Positions 21,580 through 31,700 of a DNA stretch of 64,000 nt are shown here, piece by piece. A model generated the notes under the pieces. That model searched no databases and was not told the origin of the DNA. It saw only the letters and a list, made by a program, of their open reading frames with translations. Each line of letters starts with the position of its first letter. Position 1 is the first letter of the stretch. Origin of the DNA: CAVWUA01 sp963758025 (lineage in GTDB: Bacteria; Planctomycetota; Planctomycetia; Isosphaerales; Isosphaeraceae). Position numbers and translations under genes: made by a program. The stretch lies in the NCBI GenBank assembly GCA_963758025.1, contig CAVWUA010000006.1, positions 1,309,679 through 1,373,678 on the forward strand, read 5' to 3'.

Positions 21580-21816
21580 GTCCAGCCGAGCACGTCCGTG
21601 CAGAATCTCGGGAGGTCGGTGATGGCCGGAACCGGCTCGGGCTGGTCATCGACGGCCACCTCGGCGACGCAATCGAGGAATCGGGCGTGGTCGGGGATGA
21701 TGTTCTTGTTCGGGAACGCCTGGGCCCCGCCAGCGCCGGCGGAGAGACGACGAGCCCCACCGGCTGCACGTAGCCGAGCCACTCCTGGTGCAGCGGATTT
21801 CCGGGTCGTTCGCCAT
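21580..21816 (-). pseudogene. drmMI: DISARM methylase DrmMI, 5' part (before the IS4 insertion)
   Basis: ATG 21816 follows the drmD stop by six bases, so the two genes form one operon. After MANDPEIR the frame shifts and gives HQEWLGYVQPVGLVVSPPAL, then in another frame FPNKNIIPDHARFLDCVAEV and DLPRFCTDVLGW. This is the typical DrmMI N-terminus. The coding sequence then enters the IS4-like element. Confidence 0.82.
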
Positions 21817-21822
21817 GGTCCG

Positions 21823-24800
21823 CTATCCCGTCACCGGCCAGAGGTAGACCAAACCGACCGGCTCGATCCGCCGGGCCTTCACATCGTAGACGGCCCGGAT
21901 GCGTTCGGGCTCGGTCGTCAACTCGCGGTCGATCGCCGCCAGCCGCTTCTCCCAGTGCCGCTTGTTCGAATCGAGCTGCCGCTCTTCCTCGAGTGCCGAA
22001 GTCGAGATGGAGCTGGGGTCGCGATGTATTTCTCGGCCGTCTGCGAGACCCGCTTCTTCTGCTCGTGAGGATGTCGGCCATCGCCTCGGCCTCCTGATCG
22101 GCCCGCTTCGCGAGCGCGATCCCGGCCCCCTCGGCGAGTTCCTGTCCGCGTTGTCAGGTGCTCGAGCAGTTCCTCGACGTCCTGGGAGCGGCCAGCCGGA
22201 GCTTCTCCTGGACGACGGGATCGACCGCAGTGCGGTGGGCGGCAGGAGCGACTTTCCAGCAGGTCGAGCGTCTTCAGTTCGCCTCGCGGCCGTAGGGGCG
22301 AGCGGCTGCTTGCGCTGCGACGGCTCCGACCAGCGAGCGGTGACCGGGATCAGTTCCTCGTGGAGCCGGGCGGCACGCGGTCCGTAGAGGCACAGCCGTC
22401 CGATGAGCACGACGCGGGGGATCGCGTCCTTCGTCTGGGCAGGCAGGCCCGCGAGAGGTCGTGGTGGACGAAGCCCTGGGCGGTGAAGCGGCCGAGCAGC
22501 CGCTGGACGACGCGGTGCTCGAGGTGCAGGTGGACGACGTCCTCGTCCATCGTGCCGCGTGTCCTCGAACACGACGGGGCGGATGGGCGACTCGCGCCGC
22601 CATTCCCAGGGCTTCTGGTCGCGCTGCGCGGGGGCGCGGAGCGTGTCCATCGTGTCGGCCCAGGTCGGGTCGGCCCCTGCGCGCTGGTCGAGCGCCGGGA
22701 ACTCGAAGCGGGCGACCGGCCGATCGCCAGTCCTCAGTCGCCGGAGATCGGCTTGAGCGGTTCGGCACCCATGAGTTGCAGGGCGCAGGAGATCGCCGAG
22801 CGGAAGTGGTCCTCGTCCAGGGCGATCGACTTCTCGGACTTCTCGAGGAGGTTCCGCAGGCGGTCGATCTGGGCCTTGGCAGGGTCTGTCCTCGGCCGCT
22901 CGCGTGGCCTCCTCCGAGCTCCTCCTCGCACGGCCTGCTTGACTCTTGGCGTCGAGGTCCGCCGCTTCGAGTCTCCTTCTCGATCGCGTCGATGTCGCGG
23001 CGGCGGATGCCGAACTTGAGCGTGTCGGCCAGACGGCTCTCGACGACCGGGAGAGGCTGCCGAGTTCGCGCTTGATCGTCTCGGTCTTCCGCACGAGCAC
23101 CGGAGGATGCGATCCTCGGGGCGCTGCTTGTAGACGAAGTAGTGGCAGAAGACCTCGTCCTTGGGCTGGAGCTTGCGGTCGATCCGGCCGTTCCGCTGCT
23201 CCATCGGCTCGGGTTCCACGGCACGTCGAAGTGGAACAGGTTCCAGCAGTGGGCCTGGAGGTTGAGCCCCTCGCGGGCGGCGTCGGTCGCGATCAGGATG
23301 CGGACGGGGTGCTTCTTCGGGTCGGTGTTGAAGGCCCGCTTGATCTCCTCGCGCTCGGCCTGCGGCGTCGGCCCGTCGTAGATCGCGATCCGCTCGGCGG
23401 CCCGGTCGGTCGACTGCGATCGCGGCCTTGAGCTGCTGCTGGAGGTAGCGCTTCGTGTCGTCGTACTCGGTGAAGATGATGACCGGCGTGTCGTTCCACC
23501 GGGCGGGCGGTCCGTCCGGCTCGCGATCCCGAGCGGGAGGTCCGGGCACATGTTCTCGCGGATCCAGTCGACGAGCTGCGGACCCGGGCATCGGGCCGCC
23601 CGCGGCGGCCTCCGCGATCTCCGTCATCTCGTCGAGCAGCTTCTGCTCGCGGGCGAAGAGCTCCCGCGTCGAGACGTCGGCGAGTGGACCCGCTGTCGGA
23701 CGGTGGCCGCCTCGATCTGGGCGTCCTCTTCGGCCTGGAGTTCCTCCTCGGAGAGCGTCGCCCGATCGTCGTCGTTGTCGATGCCCTCCGGCGAACAGGT
23801 CGCGGCTGGGGCGAGGTTGCGTCGTTCCTCGAGCTGCCCCGCCTGGGCTGCTTCCCAGTGCCGCTGCGACGGTCCGTCGGTGGACCCGGAGCGTCCGGGC
23901 GAACGCCTCGATCGAGGAGAGGAGCCGTTGCTGAAGCCCCGAGATCAGCAGGGCGGCCGCCGCCTGCTTCCGCTTCGTCTCGCCCCTGAGGCGTTGCTCT
24001 CGCGAAGCTCGCGGTACTCGGTCGAGCAGTTCGGAGAGCTCGCAGCTCGGGCGTCTCGGGCGGCAGGCCGTCGATGTCGATCTGCTTGACGCTCCGCGTC
24101 GGGAACCCGCCTGCGATCGCCGGAGGTCCTCCTTGAGCCGGCGGACCATGACCTCGTCGCGCAGTTTCGGCTACTGACCGTCACGCCGCGGCAGAACCGC
24201 TGCGGGTCGAGGATCTCCAGCAGGGCCGAGAAGCTGTTCGAGTGCCCGTTGTGCGGCGTGGCCGAGAGGAACAGCCGATGCTCGAAGCGGCCGGCGAGGT
24301 CGCGAATCGGCCCGCGTGAACTTCGAGTCGATGGCGTATCGCGCCCCGCTCGACGGGGCGGCGTGGTGGGCCTCGTCGAGGATCAGCAGCGAGCCCGGGC
24401 GGAAGTCGCCGAGCCAGTCGCGGAGCGGTCGCGGTGTAGGACTCGTCGATCAGGAGCCGGTGCGAGACGAGGAACCGCGTGTGCGTCGTCCAGGGGTTGA
24501 CCCCGTAGCCCCGCTCCCGGCGGACCCGGGCGATGTACTCCTTGTCCAGGATCTGGAAGACCATCCCGAAGCGGACCTCGAGCTCGTCCTGCCACTGGTA
24601 GAGCATCGACGGCGGGCAGGCGACGACGATGTCCTGGACCTTCTTGCGGAGCAGCAGCTCGCGGGCGATCAGCCCCGCCTCGATCGTCTTGCCCAGCCCC
24701 ACGTCGTCGGCGATGAAGAGGTTCACGCGCGGGAGCCGCAGGGCCTTGCGCAGCGGCTCGAGCTGGTAGGCGTCGATCCGGATGCCCGCCCGGAACGGCG

Positions 24801-25109
24801 ACTGGAAGAGGCTGGGGTCGGTCGACGGTGACGCAGTTCCACTGGAGCGTGTGCAGGTAGGCGGAGAAGATCTTCGGCGGGTCGAACCCCGTTGCGGCGA
24901 TGTCCTGCCAGGCCTCGCCGGTGATGATCTCCGGGTCGACCTCCTTCTCCCAGAGCACCTCGAGCGGCTGGCCCTGGGCGTCGTCGTCGAGGCAGGACAT
25001 CCGGACGAGCGTGGAATCGTCCCCGCGGCCGGCGGGACACTTCCTCGACGAAGTACTGCCGCTGCCGGACGCGGACGATCTGGCCGGACATGGGGAGGGC
25101 GGCGGTCAT
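21823..25109 (-). CDS. drmD: DISARM SNF2-like helicase DrmD, full length but in many frames
   Basis: Pieces in all three frames read in order from ATG 25109: SGQIVRVRQRQYFVEEV, MSCLDDDAQGQPLEVLWEKE, GFDPPKIFSAYLHTLQWNCV, the Walker A region FIADDVGLGKTIEAGLI, LILDEAHHA (DEAH box, near 24370), LSATPHNGH, ILIATDAAREGLNLQ, QRNGRIDRKLQPKDEV (motif VI), LADTLKFGIRRRDIDAIEKE, LEHRVVQRLLGRFTAQGFVH and the ending RRIEPVGLVYLWPVTG. The total of about 1095 codons is the normal DrmD length and all helicase motifs are preserved, but at least ten single-base shifts break the raw frame. In class 1 DISARM it acts with DrmMI, DrmA, DrmB and DrmC against incoming DNA. An IS5 element ends eight bases upstream of the start. 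Confidence 0.85.
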
Positions 25110-25116
25110 GGGCTTA

Positions 25117-26022
25117 GAGTCTGTCCCAGAAGGGGAACATCCGGGGGCTGAGCATCGTAGAATTGGTATGAGAACGCACCACTATCCCAGCGATGTCACC
25201 GATGCCCAGTGGACCTTGATCGAGCCGCACCTCCCGCCCGAGCCAGGCGGCGGGCGGCCCCGCAAGACCGACATGCGCGACGTCCTCGACGCCGTCTTCT
25301 ATATCCTCCGGACCGGATGCCAGTGGCGGTACCTCCCCGGCGACTTGCCCCCCAAGAGCACCGTCTGGCGCTACTACGACCAGTGGCGGTCCGACGGCAC
25401 CCTCGACACGATCCATGACCTGCTCCGCCGCAAGGTCCGGGCGAAGGAGAAACCGTACCATCCCCGCACCACCGCCAGCGTCGACAGCCAGTCGGTCGAT
25501 ACGACCTCCGGCGGCGAGCAGCGGGGCCGCGACAACGCCAAGAACGTCGACGGGCGGAAACGCCATATCGTCGTGGACAGCATGGGGTTGCTGCTGGCCG
25601 TGCTGGTCACCGCCGCCTCGGTCGACGATGCGGCGGCGGCTCCGGAACTGTTCGCCCGGCTGGCGGGCCAGCCGATGGGCAAGGTGAGGCGGATGTACGC
25701 CGACAACAAGTACCACAACTTCGCTCTCTACGAGTGGGTCGAGACAAACGCCGGCTGGGGCCTGGAGATCATCCGGCGGCCCAAGGGCCAGCGGGGTTGG
25801 GTGCGGCTGCCGATCCGATGGACGGTGGAGCGGACGTTCGCGTGGCTGGGTCGGTGCCGGCGGCTGAGCCAGGACCGGGAGAAGACCGTCCTGTCATCGG
25901 AGTCATTCCTCAAGCTGGCGATGATCCAGTTGATGCTGCATCGCCTTGAGCCCTCGGGCGTGGACCCCGAGTTCCGTTATCCGAGGCCGGCGGCAGCCTG
26001 ATACCCCTTATGGGACAGTCAC
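25117..26022 (+). mobile_element. IS5-family insertion sequence, copy A
   Basis: This 906-bp element begins GAGTCTGTCCCAGAAGGGG; its other end is CCCCTTATGGGACAGTCAC. TTA on each side (25114-25116 and 26023-26025) is the target duplication. A near-identical copy of the same length lies at 37521-38426 and a decayed fragment at 47238-47694. It sits between the drmD start codon and a short leftward frame. Confidence 0.9.
25168..26001 (+). CDS. IS5-family transposase, copy A
   Basis: This 277-residue protein in one frame starts with MRTHHYPSDVTDAQWTLIEP, the common IS5 N-terminus, and continues with TGCQWRYLPGDLPPKSTV. DDE residues are in SVDSQSVDTT, MYADNKYHN and the C-terminal RWTVERTFAWLGRCRRL. 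It is intact and could be active. It differs from copy B at a few residues only (NAGWGLE against NAGWDLE; PAAA against PEAA at the end). Confidence 0.93.
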   Translation: MRTHHYPSDVTDAQWTLIEPHLPPEPGGGRPRKTDMRDVLDAVFYILRTGCQWRYLPGDLPPKSTVWRYYDQWRSDGTLDTIHDLLRRKVRAKEKPYHPRTTASVDSQSVDTTSGGEQRGRDNAKNVDGRKRHIVVDSMGLLLAVLVTAASVDDAAAAPELFARLAGQPMGKVRRMYADNKYHNFALYEWVETNAGWGLEIIRRPKGQRGWVRLPIRWTVERTFAWLGRCRRLSQDREKTVLSSESFLKLAMIQLMLHRLEPSGVDPEFRYPRPAAA

Positions 26023-26143
26023 TTACAGGTTTGGCGGATCGGGAGGACGGCCAGGGCACGGGGAGGGCGATCGGCCCGGCGACGGCAGGATCCGCGATCC
26101 CGAACATCAACGCGACGGCAACACCCCATCCAGGACGGATCAT
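26023..26143 (-). other. Short signal-peptide-like frame with strong ribosome site, cut by IS5 copy A
   Basis: ATG 26143 has GGAGG eight bases upstream, one of the best ribosome sites in the window. The frame reads MIRPGWGVAVALMFGIADPA and then VAGPIALPVPWPSSRSAKP, a leader-like peptide. At the IS5 edge it stops being native. If the IS5 element and one TTA are removed, the frame continues VSP and ends at a TGA that overlaps the drmD ATG. It may be a 42-codon leader coupled to drmD, or the remnant of an exported protein. Confidence 0.45.
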
Positions 26144-26364
26144 CGTCAATTCCTCCACGCTCCGCTGCTTGATCCCACGCGGACGAAGCCACTCTATCGC
26201 GAGCGAATCGCTCCCGCAATCGTCCGCCGCCGCTCGATGTCCCTGGAGGGACGATGTGGAGAGTCCGCCTGGAACGGCCCTGCCAGGTCGCGACTGAGCG
26301 CCGGGAACTAGAAAACGCCTGCCCTCACCCCACCGTCCTTGGTCCAATTTACTTGGCGGATGCC

Positions 26365-26546
26365 ATGAACGGGAGGAAGAAGCAGCTGACCGATCTCGAG
26401 TACACCATCGAGCTGATGCTGACGCACAAGAAGGATCCCGCCTTCGAGGCCCGGGTTCGCGCCGAGTCCGAGCGGATCACCCGCGAGGTGCGTGAGTAAT
26501 TCGGCACGCTGAACGCGCCGCCGAGCTCGCGGGCCGCGACGAATGA
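26365..26546 (+). CDS. Antitoxin-like protein of a PIN-domain toxin pair, frameshifted
   Basis: The protein starts MNGRKKQLTDLEYTIELM and continues as a charged helix (KKDPAFEARVRAESERI). The raw frame stops at 26499. Skipping bases gives FGTLN, ELAGRDE and a stop (26544-26546) that overlaps the ATG of the toxin gene as ATGA, the usual coupling in type II modules. I do not recognise a DNA-binding fold in it. The assignment rests on size, charge and the linked PIN gene. Confidence 0.5.
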
Positions 26547-26806
26547 GGTTCTTGCTCGATGCGTCGGTGGCGCTGAAGTGGGTGCTGCCCGAGGCGGGCA
26601 GAAGGCCCTGCGGCTGCGAGACGGGTCCGGCGGAACCGGCACGAGTTGCTGACGCCGGACACCCATCCTCTCGAAGCTGGCCACGCCCTGATGAAGGCCG
26701 AGCGTCAGTGATTACTCAGACCGAATGGCAGGCCTGGAGGACGCTCCGGAGGCCAACGGTGCTGCGGGAGCTGGGTCTGCCCACGGTCGAATGGCCGGGG
26801 GGCTAA
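26543..26806 (+). CDS. PIN-domain (VapC-like) toxin, frameshifted
   Basis: The start MRFLLDASVALKWVLPEAG is a clear PIN opening with the first catalytic Asp and a WVLPE motif. The raw frame then drifts; a second frame gives RHELLTPDTHPLEAGHALMK, with the second acidic residue in the family position, and the first frame returns with TQTEWQAWRTLRRPTVL. PIN toxins cut tRNA or rRNA until bound by the antitoxin. The C-terminal acidic residues are not clear, so the protein may be short or dead. Confidence 0.6.
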   Translation: MRFLLDASVALKWVLPEAGRRPCGCETGPAEPARVADAGHPSSRSWPRPDEGRASVITQTEWQAWRTLRRPTVLRELGLPTVEWPGG

Positions 26807-26808
26807 CC

Positions 26809-27192
26809 ATGAAACTCCACCTGGAGGGTGTGATCCTCTACCTCGGCCGGAAACGCCGCGACGGATCGCGGAACGTCGAGCGGATTCGCCTCGTGAACAT
26901 GAGGCCCCTGCTGAAGATGCTCCGCCGGGCCATGGTGCCGGGCAGGATGCGCGGCAAACGCCCGGTCGCGAAGGTGGCCGAAGACGATCAACTCAGCGTA
27001 TTCGACAGAGTGACTGCCCCTCGGGAACGGGGGCATTTGAAGGCACGGGAGGGGATCGTGTCAACCTCTCTCCCAGTAGGGAGTGGGCGATACGGCGACG
27101 GTATCACCGTGGATGAAGGCCACCGGATGGGCCCCACTCCGGGACATCCGAGTCGCGTGAAATCCAGAATCGAGAGCTACACCCTTCCCTGA
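26809..27192 (+). CDS. Unrecognised 127-residue frame
   Basis: ATG 26809 follows the toxin stop by two bases. The first 65 residues look protein-like and basic (LHLEGVILYLGRKRRDGSRN, then VNMRPLLKMLRRAM). The rest is rich in Gly, Pro and Arg and may be fortuitous. There is no ribosome site of note and no family I recognise. Confidence 0.25.
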   Translation: MKLHLEGVILYLGRKRRDGSRNVERIRLVNMRPLLKMLRRAMVPGRMRGKRPVAKVAEDDQLSVFDRVTAPRERGHLKAREGIVSTSLPVGSGRYGDGITVDEGHRMGPTPGHPSRVKSRIESYTLP

Positions 27193-27375
27193 GTGCGGTC
27201 TCATCGGATGGGTAGCAACCGATATTCTGCCCCGGAAGGGCTTCGCTTTCTACTCCCTACTGTCGCAACTCATTGCCTGGAAGGAAAAGCCCAGAAGTGC
27301 GGGCGGCAAGTTACGCCCGGTTATAACCCTCCATGCTACCGACAGAGCGGCACGCAAAACGGCACAAGTCCGAGC

Positions 27376-28277
27376 TCAGTGGTGACTCTTCTTGAGCCGC
27401 ACGGGCACGAGAGGGTAGTAGGTCTGATATCCAAAAGGCGGAGCCGTGGGAACTTGTCGATAGAAGAACACAGGTTGAGCGGTCGTCCTCGCCCGCTGGC
27501 TCGATTCCGAGTCGTCCGGTTGATCCGATTGCGTCCCTTCTGAACGACTCCGAGGGCCACATACAAGAGCATCTACGTCCTGACGCTGTGCGGAGGTCAG
27601 ATCCTCGCTGGAACCAATGGCATTCACACCTATGGCGTCCAGGTATTCCTTTTCGGCTTGCTGTCGCAGGTCTCCGATCCGACCCTCGGCTTGCTGACCG
27701 CCGCCTCGGGTGTAGAAGTCGACAAGGATGCGGACGAGTTCGGTACGGGTCCGGGACTTGAGCGAGGAGGACCGTGACGAAGGTGCTGAGGCGATCGGCC
27801 GCGGCGCGTATTGCGGATAATAATAATAACCGCCAACCGGCGCGGCAGCGATCGGAGCTGCGGCGGTTGCTGAAGAATTCTCCTCGGTCTCCTGGTCATC
27901 TGCCGGCGCGGACACGGCCTGGGCCGCGACCGCCGGCGCCATGTAAACCGGGGCCGCCGAATAGCCGAAGGGCGGGGCCTGATAGGTGGACAAGGCGGGT
28001 GCGGGTGCGGCGTAATAAGGGTAGCTGACGGAGGGGCCTGGTAGGCGGACGACGCGGCGTACACCGGCGCCGTGGGCCGTAGGCCGCCGGAGGCGATGTA
28101 GTAGGTTGGGCTGGGAGTGGAGGTCATCGGAGACGCGGCGTAAGGCGTGGGGACTCCATAGACGGGCACCAGATACCGTTGATGCTTGCCGATGGCCAGG
28201 GCCCTCCCTTGCCCCAGAGGGCTTAATATTGCAAGCCCCGCTAGTGTCAGCCATATGTTGCGATATGTCGCATTCAT
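27376..28277 (-). CDS. Exported Tyr/Pro/Ala-rich protein, frameshift near 28035
   Basis: ATG 28277 starts a signal peptide (ATYRNIWLTLAGLAILSPLG). The mature part has low complexity: YLVPVYGVPTPYAASP, SPTYYIASGG, VYAASSAYQAPP, then in the next frame SYPYYAAPAPALSTYQAPPF and GGYYYYPQYAPRP. A more ordinary helical stretch follows (SRTRTELVRILVDFYTRGG, RQQAEKEYLDAIGV) and a Tyr-rich end. The two frames carry the same repeat style, so a one-base error near 28035 is likely. It is divergent from the large CLCA-like gene and resembles the tails of its neighbours, which suggests one surface system. Confidence 0.55.
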
Positions 28278-28739
28278 GAGTCAAGCCTTCCAGAGCCTAG
28301 AGAAGTGCTTACCCGCTGATGACCTGTCTCGCCGTACCTGGTTGGCCTCGTACCTGGCACACAAACAAGACGAATCGATCGTTCCCCAAAGTATAACCGC
28401 TGATCCTGGGCCGAGAGAAACTTTTTCACCGTGGCTGACGGGAAAATCGCGAAGTCAGACGTTTTCCGTCCGGTGGCTGTGACGGAGCGTTCGACGCGAC
28501 GGTGATGGGGCATCGAGGACTTCGCCAGAGTCACAGAATTGGAATTGTTCGCCTCCGAACTTCTCGGCGATCGATCTTTCGTCAAAATAGTAGTTTGGCA
28601 TAATAGGAATAATAGGGAATTCTAGAGAAAATATTCGAGAAACCCGATTCTTCGGGTTAAGCTTGATCGAAGTCTATCGGTTGCGTTATTGGCCGCGATG
28701 TTTCATTCAAGTTGACAGCTCTTTAAGGATCGACAACCC
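28278..28739. other. Divergent promoter region of the exported-protein cluster
   Basis: No gene was seen. The right half is AT-rich (about 28590-28700) and contains a 7-bp hairpin, AACCCGA / TCGGGTT, at 28643-28660. It must serve both the leftward Tyr/Pro-rich gene and the rightward large gene. I do not call exact promoters. Confidence 0.4.
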
Positions 28740-31700
28740 ATGACACGCATCGCATCCCCCCCGCGGTTCCTGGCTCTGGTGATGTCCCTGGTGCTCAGTC
28801 CGGCGGCTTCCCTGAGTCACGAGGCAGGCCACCTATGATCCGGCGACTCTCGTTTCGGTTAATGCTACTGCTGCGTCTGTGCCCCACTTTGGCATGCAGC
28901 CGGCGGAGGTTGAGAAACTGGGAGCCGCAGCAGGCATCCAAAGCCAGGATGCGTTCGTTCGAGCGATTCACAAGGACGCGAGCGAGGTGCTTCGCGAGGT
29001 GACGGGAGGCCGGGCGACGATTGGGTCGCTGAGTTACACCTCCGACATCAAGAAGGCGGATGTCATCATCTCGCTGGACGGCGACTTCGGCCGGGCAGGA
29101 TGGGCGATTCCCGGACAGATCGAGGGGCGGCCTGGCCAGGTTGTCTGTATTACAAGGCCCCGAGCGGTATAGCCAGCGCGGCCGTGTTAACAACTGCGAC
29201 GAACAGTGTCACTATCTGTTTTCCTTGCCCAACGAGTACACCGACGCCCGGGTGCGAACTGTCCCCTGGACAACCCGCAAGGCCCCGGCTGCCTGATGGA
29301 TAACTACTTCTACCGCAACGGTTTCATCGCTCTCTGCGACAATGCCAGCCATCGGCACAATCCCAATGCGCCCAATTCCAACCAGTTGAACGGCGAGCCT
29401 GCTGGGCTTTCCTGCTCGCTGCGGGTGGACGATTCGACAAGCGCATCCGCCCGGCCCGAGTCCGGTCGCAGGGTGGCACCTCGGCCGACACCTTGATGGG
29501 GGCCATGAACGACCGGCCGCCGGTGGATCCTCAGACACCCTTCACCGGCAAGTTTCGACGGCTCGTGGACGCGACGGTGCTGAAGCTTCAAAACACCCAG
29601 GAGTTCCAGGACGCCCTGGTGAACCGGAAGGCGGTGGTGCCATCGCCGCACAACCTGTCGGCTCTGGTGAGGCGGGCGGGAAACTTTCTCAAGGGGCAGC
29701 TTGACCAGCTGGCGAAGGACGATCCGGATTTCCTCGTCCCCGATTCCGACCAGATTGAAAAAGCATCGGATTCGCCGCGCAGGAGGCGATCAAGCAGGAG
29801 CCGGTGAAACAGCCGTCCCAGATTCATGGGGTGTTCTCGACCAGCTCGTGGCCCAAGCCCGCGAACTGGCGGCGGACACGTTGAAGACCACGGCCCGCGA
29901 AACCATGATTTCGTCGCTCTTCGGAATTCCCGACCCGAAGGCGACCGAGGAGGCCATTCGCCTGGTCGCCACCGGCCTTCAACGGTTCCTTCGGGACCGG
30001 CGTCAGCGCTCGGGCGTGGGCTCCGCGCCGGCGACCGCCCAGGAAGCGGCCGCCGAGCAGGCCTTCCTCGATAAGATCGCCCGGGCGGCGGTGGGAGATC
30101 GCGATGTGTCGGACCCGACGGCACGAAGCCTGGAAGCGGCCCGGCTTCAGATCGAGCTGACCGAAGCCATCGCCGAGAACGTGCTGGACCTCAGCAGCGA
30201 GATCGACGTGCCGGGGATTCGCAACCGGCGGGTCACGTATCGAGAGGTACTGGCAAAGCTCAGCACCGCGGCCCTGCCCGGCACCCCGTTCACCGGGTTT
30301 GGACGCCGGCCACCCTGGTCCTGGCACCAACCCGCTGGACCCGGACCTGGACTACATCAGCATCGACGCGGGCGATGACATCCCTTACGGGGAGATCCAG
30401 CGCGACCTGGTTTCGCACTTCATCCAGTTAATCGACCGCGAGCGGATCATTTTGGGAACCGACCCGGAGACGGGCATGCCGGTGACGGCCGCGGGCCTGG
30501 ACCGAACCCGAACTTCCTGCGAACGAGCCGAGCGATGACTAACGACAGCCGATTCACCCAGCAACGCCTGGCGTTCGAGATGGCGATTGAGCAGATCCGC
30601 CGCAACCGGATCGAGAATCTGATCGTGGTCGTGCCTCCCGATGGGCTGTCTCAATCTGAGCGACACGCTGGAGGCAGTGCGGACACTGGTGCTGGACGGC
30701 TCGGACGTGCGGGTGGACCTGGTGCTGGTGGGGTACGCGACGGTGCCCCTGCGGTTCCGCGACATGGTGGCCCAGACGGGCGGGTCGGTGCAGGTGATTG
30801 GCGACGTGGACGAGCTGGGCCCGATCGCCCAGAGAATCAAGAACGACGTGGCCTCGGGCTCGTGGGTTTCCCGGCCTCAGCAGGGGTACATTGATGTCGG
30901 TGGGAGGTTCCCCCGAGGACCAAGCCGCCCGCGACGCAATGGTCCGCCGCACACCGGGGGAGATCCGAAAAATCTATGTCACCAGCGACGACAAGCTCGG
31001 AATGCCCTCCATGCTGGAACGATCCCGGAAGCAGATCTGGGAGATGAGGAAATGGCGTCGTTCGTCATCGACAATTTCAAACGCACGCAGTACGTCCCTT
31101 CAGAATATGAGCAGGTCACCAAGACGCTCAACGGGCTGATCGACCTGAGCGACAGCACCGTGAGGTTTCGTGACCGACTGAATGCGCTTGATTCCCAGCT
31201 TTCCAGCACGACCCTGGAGAAGGAGGTTGACGAGATCCTGGCGAACGTGCGGACGGCAAAACGCCAACTGCGTGATCTCTACGGCAGCGAGTCGATGAAG
31301 AATGCCTCGGCTCTGACCGACACGGACGATTACCTGGAATGGAACCTCAGGAAGCGCTGGAGGCGGAGGCGGAGCGGGTCGCGTCGTATGCGACGGTCAA
31401 TCATGCGGTGGATCCGGCGGATTGGCCACTCAGAACGCCCTATATGCATGCGTACCGTCTTCGAAAAGCAGCTTACCTGCTGGAACTTAGGCCGAGAAAA
31501 ACGTGCAACTGGCCGATTACGGTCGGGAGTTGAACGAGATCACGGCGAAGCTCGTTTCGGTCAATGCGCCCAAGTTGAGTGTCGATGCCTGCGATGGTGC
31601 GCTGACCGCGCCGGCTCCCGATGCACCCGACGCAGAGGGATTTCTGCTTCCCGAGGCTCCCACCGCTCCAGGGCAAATCCAGCCGAAAAGCCCTCCAGCA

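Noticed and set aside
19776..21588. A 9-base target duplication for the Tn5-like element
   Set aside because: Only six of nine bases agree in the best pair (GATCGGCCG / GTCCAGCCG), so I do not assert it.
28711..28716. TTGACA as a -35 box for the large exported gene
   Set aside because: It lies only about 25 bases before the start codon, leaving no room for a -10 box, transcript start and ribosome site.
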